From an uncultured Spirochaetales bacterium (GTDB lineage: Bacteria > Spirochaetota > Spirochaetia > Treponematales > Treponemataceae): 5,692 bases of DNA. The translations under genes and the position numbers were made by a program. Positions within the stretch are counted from its first letter, which is position 1; every line of letters begins with the position of its first letter. Location: contig CAMGSV010000160.1 in the NCBI GenBank assembly GCA_946061495.1, positions 1 to 5,692 of the forward strand. The letters are read 5' to 3'. The notes beneath the pieces are model-generated. The model saw only the letters and a program-made list of their open reading frames with translations, was not told the DNA's origin and did not search any database. Shown here one piece after another: positions 1-5,614 of the stretch.

Positions 1-269
1 TGGGATATATCCAGAATCTGGGTCAGTCCTGAGTCGAATTCGTAGAGCTTCGACAGCACCTCAGGACTGGCTTTCAGCACCCGAATCAGGATGACAGCGC
101 TCATGATCACCACCGGCAGCAGGGAAAAGAGAAAGCCAAAGGCACAGGCGGAGGCATAGGTCAGCAAGTCGTTCTGGATGAAGAAATGTCCGGTGAGGAA
201 TGCCTCCTGGATGAAGGTTCGCACGGTGTACCGCTTTGCCTGGTTTGTGGGGAAGTCCTGCTGGCTCAT
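1..269 (-). CDS. YihY/BrkB-family inner-membrane protein, N-terminal part (runs off the left edge)
   Basis: The reverse strand reads from an ATG at 269-267 through 89 open codons to the window edge, so the C-terminal part is missing. After about 35 polar residues (MSQQDFPTNQAKRYTV...) comes TYASACAFGFLFSLLPVV (residues 37-54). This continues into a hydrophobic segment to about residue 65 and then a charged stretch, LKASPEVLSKLYEF. A short amphipathic start followed by a first membrane helix with an aromatic/small-residue and 'SLLP' pattern is what is seen in the YihY/virulence factor BrkB family (once misnamed RNase BN). That family has about six membrane helices and a poorly defined function. 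The start is supported by GAGGT about 11 bases upstream on the minus strand. The gene is transcribed divergently from the Nudix gene. The family call rests on the N-terminus only; another polytopic membrane protein is possible. Confidence 0.68.
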   Translation of the reverse strand, partial: MSQQDFPTNQAKRYTVRTFIQEAFLTGHFFIQNDLLTYASACAFGFLFSLLPVVIMSAVILIRVLKASPEVLSKLYEFDSGLTQILDIS

Positions 270-308
270 ACTCAAACTATACCTCAAATATCAATGAAAG
301 GCTAGGAC

Positions 309-337
309 TTGGACTCTGGCTTGATTTTTGCTATAAT
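309..337 (+). promoter_or_regulatory. Promoter for the Nudix gene (extended -10)
   Basis: A perfect TATAAT lies at 332-337, preceded by TG at 329-330 to give the extended -10 form TGCTATAAT. A weak -35 (TTGGAC, 309-314) sits exactly 17 bases upstream. Transcription would start near 343-345, leaving a leader of about 22 nt that contains AGGAGG at 356-361. This rules out the in-frame TTG at 309 as the start codon, because it lies in the promoter. The motifs are seen directly; activity is inferred. Confidence 0.72.
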
Positions 338-365
338 TTCCGTCACGGCAATTTCAGGAGGAAGT

Positions 366-824
366 ATGAAGCATATCCAGGTGGTGGCCGCCATCTTTTC
401 CAAGATCAGTGTTGACCATGGCTACGAGATTTTTTGTGTTCAGCGTCCGGGACCAAAGCCTGGTTCTCAGCCAAAGGAGACGGACTTCAAGTGGGAGTTT
501 CCCGGCGGCAAGGTTGAGGAGGGAGAGACCCACGAGGATGCCCTCAAGCGGGAGATTTGGGAGGAGCTGGAGGCAACCATCTCCGTGGACGATTTCCTGA
601 TGACGGTGGAGCACCAGTACAAGGATTTCGCCGTCACCCTCCACCTGTACTATTGCACTCCCAACGGCCCCTTCCAGTTGCGGGAGCATATCGACTCCTG
701 TTGGCGCTCGGTGGAGTCCCTGGGAGAGCTGGACTGGGCACCTGCCGACTATCCGGTGATAGCGCGGTTGCAGGAGCTGGAGGAGAAGGATCGTACCGAC
801 CGCTTCTTCGCACTGGTCTGCTAG
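366..824 (+). CDS. Nudix hydrolase, MutT/NudG type (probable (oxidised) nucleotide pyrophosphohydrolase)
   Basis: This 152-residue protein has the normal length of a single-domain Nudix enzyme. The start at 366 is preferred because AGGAGG lies just upstream; longer in-frame starts fall in the promoter. The Nudix box spans residues 48-70: G48, E54, then R62-E63-I64-W65-E66-E67, with E63, E66 and E67 as the expected metal ligands. WEFPGGKVEEGE before the box and LDWAPADYPVIARL near the C-terminus are typical of the MutT / 8-oxo-dGTP diphosphatase and NudG (CTP pyrophosphohydrolase) group. Such enzymes cleave (d)NTPs to NMP and pyrophosphate and often remove oxidised nucleotides in the cytoplasm. 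The box is not canonical at its end: the usual Gly is Glu69. A polar loop (about 29-42) separates the first strands from the box. Substrate cannot be told from sequence. The gene appears monocistronic, with its own promoter. Confidence 0.92.
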   Translation: MKHIQVVAAIFSKISVDHGYEIFCVQRPGPKPGSQPKETDFKWEFPGGKVEEGETHEDALKREIWEELEATISVDDFLMTVEHQYKDFAVTLHLYYCTPNGPFQLREHIDSCWRSVESLGELDWAPADYPVIARLQELEEKDRTDRFFALVC

Positions 825-961
825 CCATCGTTCCTTAGCACAGAGTGTTTAATACAGCGCGTTCCTTTGGTGTGCAGTGGCTTATCACTAATACTAAGGC
901 ACAATCTCTACAGTTTCATTATTTTTTCATCCCGTCCGTAACTCTATCAAAGTTTTTTGGT

Positions 962-990
962 TTGCACTTTTAAAGGCTTTCTTCTATACT
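962..990 (+). promoter_or_regulatory. Candidate promoter for the LolA-like gene
   Basis: TATACT at 985-990 (5 of 6 consensus positions) has TTGCAC at 962-967 upstream with a 17-base spacer. The predicted start point near 996-998 would fall on the AGGAGA ribosome-binding-like sequence (995-1000), so either the transcript carries only part of it or the real promoter lies elsewhere. The 825-1012 spacer is AT-rich. It holds no convincing intrinsic terminator for the preceding gene, only a weak hairpin at 876-889 (AGTGG/TCACT, loop CTTA) with no T-run after it. Confidence 0.45.
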
Positions 991-1012
991 TTGCAGGAGA
1001 GTTACCATTCTT

Positions 1013-1786
1013 ATGAAAAAGATACTAGTTCTTGCCGTTTGTTTTATTTTGTCACTCCCCATTTGGGCGTCAAGTCCTGAGTTGAAGGCGCTTATGCGTC
1101 GTGCACAGCCCTTCGACCGGGGGGCTTCCCTCCAGACCTCGGTGGATGCTATCATCACCACAAAAAAGGGGAAGGAAACCCTGATGAAATACACTATGTA
1201 CACCCTCCGCCAAGATGGTAAGATTCAGGTGATGATTGCCTTCTCCGCCCCCAACTCCTTTGACGGGACGCGCATCCTTACGGTGGTGCCGGAGGAGGGT
1301 GGCGTTCCCGGTGTCATCATCAAGTTCAAGTCCTTCTTTGCCACCATGCGGATTCCTTTTGTGAACTCCGACATGTCCTTCTTTGGAATGGATTTTACCT
1401 CTGGAGACATGAACCCCCGCAACTCATCCTTCGACACCTACACCCTGCTGGAGGAGACCACGCTGGCAGATGGCAGTCCCTGTTATGTGGTGGAAGCCCT
1501 TCCGGTGAAGGATGGTCAGTATCACCGCATGGTGCATTATGTGGATCTGGCCAAGGAGATGATTGTCAAGTCTGAGATGTACGACAGCAAGGGAAGGAAG
1601 GTGAAGGTGATGGAGGTTTTGGAGTGCGTTCCGGTGCAGGGAATTTGGTCGGCGCAACGGATTAGAATGACCGACCTCAAGTCTGGCTCCAACACCCTGC
1701 TGACCTACAGCAACCTGGTATATCATGGGGATTACGCATCCTATGTGAACACCTCCTTCCTCAAGACTGGGGATTCAACGGACTAA
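1013..1786 (+). CDS. LolA-like outer-membrane lipoprotein-sorting family protein (exported)
   Basis: This 257-residue protein begins with a clear Sec signal peptide: MKK, a hydrophobic core (residues 4-18) and a likely signal peptidase I site after Ala19 (PIWA-SS). Cys10 lies inside the hydrophobic core and is not in a lipobox, so a soluble periplasmic protein is expected. The mature part alternates short polar and hydrophobic strands (for example YTMYTLRQDGKIQVMIAFSAP, 60-80). It includes the segment SDMSFFGMDFTSGD (119-132), resembling the 'DxSYEDL'-like region of outer membrane lipoprotein-sorting proteins of the LolA/LolB/RseB fold. Proteins of this fold bind acyl chains or lipoproteins in the periplasm; the exact ligand here is unknown. 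AGGAGA ends 12 bases before the ATG, a long spacing, but the signal peptide supports this start. No other membrane segment or fusion is visible. The gene is separated from ndk by a promoter-bearing gap, so it is probably its own unit. Confidence 0.75.
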   Translation: MKKILVLAVCFILSLPIWASSPELKALMRRAQPFDRGASLQTSVDAIITTKKGKETLMKYTMYTLRQDGKIQVMIAFSAPNSFDGTRILTVVPEEGGVPGVIIKFKSFFATMRIPFVNSDMSFFGMDFTSGDMNPRNSSFDTYTLLEETTLADGSPCYVVEALPVKDGQYHRMVHYVDLAKEMIVKSEMYDSKGRKVKVMEVLECVPVQGIWSAQRIRMTDLKSGSNTLLTYSNLVYHGDYASYVNTSFLKTGDSTD

Positions 1787-1853
1787 GGTTCTTGTTCCGG
1801 TAGATGTACGACCTCAGGTCCATCTGCTCGTCTGGTGGTTCCCATTTCCTCAC

Positions 1854-1882
1854 TTTACCTAGCCATTCTTTTACGTTATAAT
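1854..1882 (+). promoter_or_regulatory. Promoter upstream of ndk
   Basis: A perfect TATAAT at 1877-1882 has TTTACC (4 of 6 matches to TTGACA) at 1854-1859, separated by exactly 17 bases. The ndk ATG begins at 1891, only 8 bases after the -10 box, so transcription should start within a base or two of the start codon. No purine-rich ribosome-binding sequence exists between the box and the ATG (ATCCTTATCC precedes it). An 11-base palindrome GACCTCAGGTC lies further upstream at 1810-1820. This is the evident promoter for ndk-gpsA-argJ. Confidence 0.68.
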
Positions 1883-1890
1883 CCTTATCC

Positions 1891-2334
1891 ATGGAAATTT
1901 GCTTTGTAATGTTGAAGCCCGGCGTGGTGAATCGCCGGATTGTAGGAGAGATTATCTCCCGTCTTGAACGGAAGGGACTGCAGCTGGTGGGAATGAAGAT
2001 GCTGCAGGTTTCCGATGCCACCGCCGCCAGCCATTATGCCGAGCATGTGGGAAAGTCCTTCTACCAGGAACTGGTGGACTACATCACCAGCGGTCCCGTG
2101 GTGGCTATGGCCTGGCAGGGTGACGACTGTGTTTCTCTCGTCCGCAAACTGGTGGGAGCCACCAAGCCTTCAGAGGCACAGCCGGGAACTATCCGTGGCG
2201 ACTACTGCATTCACACAAATCACAATGTTATCCATGCCTCCGACGCTCCCGAAAGCGGGAAGCGGGAGGTTTCCCTCTATTTTAAAGACGAAGAGCTGTG
2301 CCTGTGGAAGGATGAGCTTGCAGGCTGGATGTAA
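1891..2334 (+). CDS. ndk: Nucleoside diphosphate kinase
   Basis: The product transfers the gamma-phosphate from an NTP (usually ATP) to NDPs and dNDPs through a phospho-histidine, balancing cytoplasmic nucleotide pools. The protein has 147 residues, close to the usual 140-150. Family features seen are the first strand with CFVMLKP (Lys9), RRIVGEIISRLERKG (15-29), HYAEH (48-52), YITSGPVVAM (64-73), Arg85, Thr91, GTIRGDY (99-105) and the active-site segment NHNVIHASDAPESGKREVSLYF with catalytic His115. Two small departures from the commonest sequences are KPGVV in place of KPDGV and HASD in place of HGSD. The start at 1891 is chosen because the first beta strand begins there; the next ATG would remove it. 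No ribosome-binding site is seen, and translation is probably leaderless. It is the first gene of a tight cluster, with gpsA 11 bp downstream. Confidence 0.97.
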   Translation: MEICFVMLKPGVVNRRIVGEIISRLERKGLQLVGMKMLQVSDATAASHYAEHVGKSFYQELVDYITSGPVVAMAWQGDDCVSLVRKLVGATKPSEAQPGTIRGDYCIHTNHNVIHASDAPESGKREVSLYFKDEELCLWKDELAGWM

Positions 2335-2345
2335 AGGAGTCGGTC

Positions 2346-3413
2346 ATGAACGCTAAGTCAGTAGGTGTTATTGGTGCTGGCGCTTGGGGAACAGCCGTTG
2401 CCCAGGCCTTGGCGCGTGGGGGCAACACGGTGGAGATTTGGGCTCGTGAGCAGGAGGTGGTGGACTCCATCAATCTGCATCATGAGAACAGCCGCTACCT
2501 GCCGAAATTCCAGCTGTCGGAGAACCTGACTGCCTCCACCGACATTATGCAGGTGGCCTCAGACAAGGAATTCCTGATTCTGGCCAGTCCCTCCCTCTAC
2601 CTTGCTTCCACTGTGGCGCAGATTCTGGAGGTGCCCACCATCAAGGACGGCTCCACCTGCATCGGTGTGCTGACCAAGGGCTTTGTCCCCTCCCACAAGG
2701 GGCCCCGCCTCATCCTTGAGACTCTGGAGGAGGTGCTGCCCCCTGTCTATGGCAAGAGTCTGGTGTACATCTCCGGTCCCAGCCATGCGGAGGAGGTGGC
2801 CATGGGCAAGCTGACCGGACTCATTGCCGCCAGCGAGAATCCAAAGAATTCCATCCGCTTCCGGGAGCTGCTTCGGGTGCGGGGCCTCATGGTGTATTCC
2901 AGCCTGGATGTGGTGGGGGTGCAGATTTGCGCCGCCGCCAAGAATGTCATCGCCGTGGTGTTCGGCAGTCTGGATGCTGTGGCGGAAACCTCCGACCTCT
3001 TCGGCGACAACACCGAATCCCTGCTTTTGGCCGCCGGCCTCAACGAGATTCAGACCCTGGGCTTTGCCATGGGTGCCACCCATTCCGAGACCTTCTCCTC
3101 CATCGCCGGGGTGGGAGACCTGGATGTCACCTGCCGCAGCAAGTACGGCCGCAACCGCCGCTTCGGCCACGAGCTCATCCAAAAGGACTTGCTGGCGCGG
3201 TTCACCAATCTGGATGACCTCATCGCTCGCATCGGAGAGATTGGCTACCTGCCGGAGGGTGCGGTGGCCTGCAAGTACATCCATCAGATTTGCCAGGAGA
3301 AGGGAGTCAAGCTGCCTATTTGTGACGGCCTCTATCGCATCCTGAACAAGGAAATCGCCCCCATAGATTTTATGTACGAGCTTTTGGGCCAGCCCATCCT
3401 GGGGTTGAACTAA
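2346..3413 (+). CDS. gpsA: Glycerol-3-phosphate dehydrogenase [NAD(P)+]
   Basis: GpsA reduces dihydroxyacetone phosphate to sn-glycerol-3-phosphate with NAD(P)H, feeding phospholipid synthesis in the cytoplasm. The 355-residue length is typical (about 330-360). The N-terminal Rossmann motif is GAGAWG (10-15). The second half of the cofactor domain has TKGF (110-113) and GPSHAEEVA (144-152). The helical substrate domain carries AAAKNVIAV with the presumed catalytic Lys199, AGVGDLDVTC (254-263) and RNRRFG (269-274), all standard GpsA signatures. The ribosome-binding sequence AAAGGAG (2333-2339) overlaps the ndk stop codon and lies 6 bases before the ATG, consistent with co-transcription and coupled translation after ndk. 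argJ begins 10 bases after its stop. No truncation or frameshift is seen. Confidence 0.97.
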   Translation: MNAKSVGVIGAGAWGTAVAQALARGGNTVEIWAREQEVVDSINLHHENSRYLPKFQLSENLTASTDIMQVASDKEFLILASPSLYLASTVAQILEVPTIKDGSTCIGVLTKGFVPSHKGPRLILETLEEVLPPVYGKSLVYISGPSHAEEVAMGKLTGLIAASENPKNSIRFRELLRVRGLMVYSSLDVVGVQICAAAKNVIAVVFGSLDAVAETSDLFGDNTESLLLAAGLNEIQTLGFAMGATHSETFSSIAGVGDLDVTCRSKYGRNRRFGHELIQKDLLARFTNLDDLIARIGEIGYLPEGAVACKYIHQICQEKGVKLPICDGLYRILNKEIAPIDFMYELLGQPILGLN

Positions 3414-3417
3414 GGAG
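3412..3417 (+). promoter_or_regulatory. Ribosome-binding site that fixes the argJ start
   Basis: AAGGAG overlaps the last bases of the gpsA stop codon. An ATG at 3418 follows it with no spacer, which is too close for initiation. The next in-frame ATG at 3424 has a 6-base spacer. This favours 3424 as the argJ start, shortening the protein by two residues. Confidence 0.8.
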
Positions 3418-3423
3418 ATGGCT

Positions 3424-4641
3424 ATGAATTTCATCGACGGGGGCGTGGCCGCTCCCCAGGGCTTTACCACCAACGGACTTTGTGTCGGCATCAAGGCTGG
3501 CAGGACAAAGCCGGACACCGCATTGATTTTCTCGGAACGGCCCTGTGCCGCCGCCGGAGTGTTCACCAAGAACAGGGTGCAGGCTGAGTGCGTCAAGCTG
3601 TCCCGTCGTCACGTGGCGGATGGCTCGGCCCAGGCGGTTATCGTTAATTCCGGCAACGCCAACGCCTGCACTGGAGAGCAGGGAGCCCAGGCAGCACTGC
3701 GGATGGCCCAGTCGGCCGCCTCATGCCTTTCCCTCCCTGCCAACGAGGTGCTTGTCTGCTCCACCGGTGTAATCGGACAGCAGTTGCCGGTGGAGAAAAT
3801 CGAATGCCAGATGGCCCAGCTGGTGGCAGGACTCTCCAAGGAGGGCCATCGAGCCGCCCGAGAAGCCATCATGACCACCGACACCCGCTACAAGGAGGCG
3901 GCCTTGGAAACCACCATCGGCGGAAAGCCCGTCCGGCTGGGAACCATGGCCAAGGGCTCCGGCATGATTCACATCAACATGGGCACCATGCTGGGCTTCA
4001 TCACCACCGACTGTGCCATCTCCGCTGACATGCTGGACAAGGCTCTGCGGGAAAGCGTAGCGGGAACCTACAACTGTGTCTCTGTTGATGGAGACACCAG
4101 CACCAACGACACCCTGCTGATTCTCGCCAACGGTATGGCGGGCAACCAGGTGATTGACAGCGAGGGCCCCGACTACGATGCCTTCCTGTCCGCCTTGAAC
4201 CAGCTGAACACCATCATGGCAAAGTGCATTGCCGCCGACGGTGAGGGAGCCGAGCATCTGGTGGAGTGCCGGGTGGCTGGAGCCGCCTCAGTGGAGGCTG
4301 CCCGCATCCTTGCCAAGTCAGTCATCTCCTCCAACCTGGTGAAGGCCGCCTGTTTCGGAAAGGATGCCAACTGGGGCCGCATCCTCTGTGCCATGGGGTA
4401 TTCCGGCGGCAGCTTTACCCCGGAGCGCACCTCCGTCTCCTTCGAAAGCGAGGCCGGAACCATCGCAGTCTTCCGTCAGGGCATTCCCCTGGACTTTGAC
4501 GAGGAGCTGGCCACCCGGATTCTTTCCGCTGCCGAGACGCGGATTCTGGTGCAGCTGCAGGATGGCAACTGTTCTGGTACTGCTTGGGGCTGTGACCTTA
4601 CCTATGAGTATGTGAAGATAAATGGAGACTACCGCACCTAA
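3424..4641 (+). CDS. argJ: Glutamate N-acetyltransferase / ornithine acetyltransferase ArgJ
   Basis: ArgJ transfers the acetyl group from N-acetylornithine to glutamate, releasing ornithine and regenerating N-acetylglutamate. In bifunctional members it also acetylates glutamate from acetyl-CoA. The 405-residue protein is full length. Family landmarks are VFTKNRVQA (46-54), VNSGNANACTG (74-84), CSTGVIGQ (112-119), AKGSGMIHINMGTMLGFITTD (176-196), GDTSTNDT (223-230), GEGAEHL (273-279), DANWGRI (314-320) and the C-terminus DLTYEYVKINGDYRT. ArgJ is made as a precursor that cleaves itself just before the nucleophilic threonine, here Thr188; the preceding residue is Gly187 rather than the commoner Ala. 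Whether it is mono- or bifunctional cannot be read from sequence. argC, often beside argJ, is absent; ndk-gpsA precede it instead. It is probably the last gene before a terminator. Confidence 0.97.
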   Translation: MNFIDGGVAAPQGFTTNGLCVGIKAGRTKPDTALIFSERPCAAAGVFTKNRVQAECVKLSRRHVADGSAQAVIVNSGNANACTGEQGAQAALRMAQSAASCLSLPANEVLVCSTGVIGQQLPVEKIECQMAQLVAGLSKEGHRAAREAIMTTDTRYKEAALETTIGGKPVRLGTMAKGSGMIHINMGTMLGFITTDCAISADMLDKALRESVAGTYNCVSVDGDTSTNDTLLILANGMAGNQVIDSEGPDYDAFLSALNQLNTIMAKCIAADGEGAEHLVECRVAGAASVEAARILAKSVISSNLVKAACFGKDANWGRILCAMGYSGGSFTPERTSVSFESEAGTIAVFRQGIPLDFDEELATRILSAAETRILVQLQDGNCSGTAWGCDLTYEYVKINGDYRT

Positions 4642-4665
4642 TGCGGTGAGCCAAGAGCAATGCTT

Positions 4666-4692
4666 GCCCTGCAATTTTTGCGGGGCTTTTTT
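4666..4692 (+). terminator. Intrinsic (rho-independent) terminator between argJ and argB
   Basis: GCCCTGCAA (4666-4674) pairs with TTGCGGGGC (4678-4686) to make a 9-bp stem with one G-U pair and a 3-base TTT loop. Six T residues (4687-4692) follow at once. This is a textbook terminator shape. It sits 25 bases after the argJ stop and 15 bases before the argB ATG, so it either ends the ndk-gpsA-argJ transcript or limits read-through into argB. Confidence 0.85.
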
Positions 4693-4695
4693 ACA

Positions 4696-4700
4696 GAGGA
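4696..4700 (+). promoter_or_regulatory. Ribosome-binding site that fixes the argB start
   Basis: GAGGA lies about 8 bases before the ATG at 4708. A longer in-frame reading begins at the ATG at 4660, upstream of the terminator stem, and has only weak GGTGAG (4645-4650) upstream. The family N-terminus also matches the 4708 start better. Confidence 0.72.
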
Positions 4701-4707
4701 TAGAGAA

Positions 4708-5574
4708 ATGGATATTTGTAACGAAGACTGGGCTGACGTACTGGTTCAAGCCTTGCCCTATTTCAAGCAGTTTGTGGGAAAGACCGTGGTGGTAAAGTAC
4801 GGCGGAAACGCCATGCTCAACGAGGAACTGAAGGCTGCCGTCATGCAGGACATTGTGCTGCTGAACACCATCGGTGTCCATGTGGTGCTGGTGCACGGCG
4901 GCGGGCCGGAAATCAATGCCATGCTGGAGCGGGTGGGCAAGGAGTCCCGCTTTGTCAACGGTCTGCGCTACACCGATGGAGAGACCATGGAGGTGGTGCA
5001 GATGGTGCTCACCGGCAAGCTGAACAAGGACATCGTGGGGCTGCTGCTGCAGAGTGGCGGGCGTGCCGTGGGCTTGAGCGGCGTGGATTCCGGCCTCCTT
5101 CGGGCAAGGAAGATTGATTCTAACGGTGAGGACTTGGGCTTTGTGGGCGATGTTACCGAGGTGCATCCCGAAATCCTCCAGTCCCTGTTGGAGCAGGGCT
5201 TTATCCCGGTGGTGTCCACCGTAGCCTTGGGTGAGCAGGGCGACATGAACCGCTACAACATCAATGCCGACACCGCCGCCGCCAAGATTGCCGTGGCATT
5301 GAAGGCAGAGAAATTCGTCCAGCTCACCAATGTGCCCGGTGTCCTCCGTGACGTAAAGGACCCCTCCAGCCTCATCAAGCGCATTGCCCGGGATGCCATC
5401 CCCTCCATGATTGCCACCGGCATCATCTCCTCCGGCATGATTCCCAAGATTGAGTGCTGCTTCGAGGCCCTGAAGGGCGGTGTTCTTCGCACCCACATCA
5501 TCGATGGCCGGGTCCCCCATTCCCTCCTCATCGAAATGTTCAGCGATAGAGGCGTAGGAACGATGATTCTGTAG
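4708..5574 (+). CDS. argB: Acetylglutamate kinase
   Basis: ArgB phosphorylates N-acetyl-L-glutamate with ATP, the second step of arginine synthesis. The protein is 288 residues from this start, the usual size. Amino-acid-kinase motifs seen are VVVKYGGNAM (27-36, Lys30), HGGGPEI (63-69), NGLRYTD (84-90), GLSGVD (122-127), GFVGDV (144-149), NINADTAAAKIA (184-195), LTNVPGVL (206-213), SGMIPKI (242-248) and HIIDGRVPHSLLIEMF (263-278), ending RGVGTMIL. An N-terminal helix-like segment (DWADVLVQALPYFKQF, 7-22) precedes the first strand. Arginine-inhibited hexameric enzymes carry such a helix, and these usually occur with ArgJ, so feedback inhibition by arginine is likely (inference). An in-frame ATG at 4660 would add 16 residues across the terminator and is thought less likely. 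No promoter is evident in the gap after argJ. Confidence 0.97.
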   Translation: MDICNEDWADVLVQALPYFKQFVGKTVVVKYGGNAMLNEELKAAVMQDIVLLNTIGVHVVLVHGGGPEINAMLERVGKESRFVNGLRYTDGETMEVVQMVLTGKLNKDIVGLLLQSGGRAVGLSGVDSGLLRARKIDSNGEDLGFVGDVTEVHPEILQSLLEQGFIPVVSTVALGEQGDMNRYNINADTAAAKIAVALKAEKFVQLTNVPGVLRDVKDPSSLIKRIARDAIPSMIATGIISSGMIPKIECCFEALKGGVLRTHIIDGRVPHSLLIEMFSDRGVGTMIL

Positions 5575-5614
5575 CCGAGGTTGCCCCGACCGAGGCGTAG
5601 GTACCACACGAAAA

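Noticed and set aside
276..281. TATAGT as a -10 box for the minus-strand membrane protein gene
   Set aside because: No acceptable -35 lies at 16-18 bases, and a GAGGT ribosome-binding sequence would be upstream of the resulting transcript start.
309..365. Upstream TTG extension of the Nudix protein by 19 residues
   Set aside because: The stretch contains a perfect extended -10 promoter, and AGGAGG sits just before the ATG at 366.
876..889. Hairpin AGTGG-CTTA-TCACT after the Nudix gene
   Set aside because: It has only five pairs with one wobble and no following T-run, so it is not a convincing terminator.
833..899. CCTTAG/CTAAGG inverted pair in the Nudix-LolA spacer
   Set aside because: Six-base arms about 55 bases apart are expected by chance.
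1810..1820. GACCTCAGGTC palindrome as an operator for ndk
   Set aside because: It has short arms with a single-base centre, lies well upstream of the -35, and matches no known site, so it is not listed as a feature.
2559..3596. Minus-strand open frame (345 codons) opposite gpsA and the start of argJ
   Set aside because: It is a shadow of gpsA codon usage, crosses a gene boundary, and shows no motif or ribosome-binding site.
3721..4257. Minus-strand open frame (178 codons) opposite argJ
   Set aside because: It is a mirror of the argJ coding pattern, with low-complexity His/Gly/Val-rich translation.
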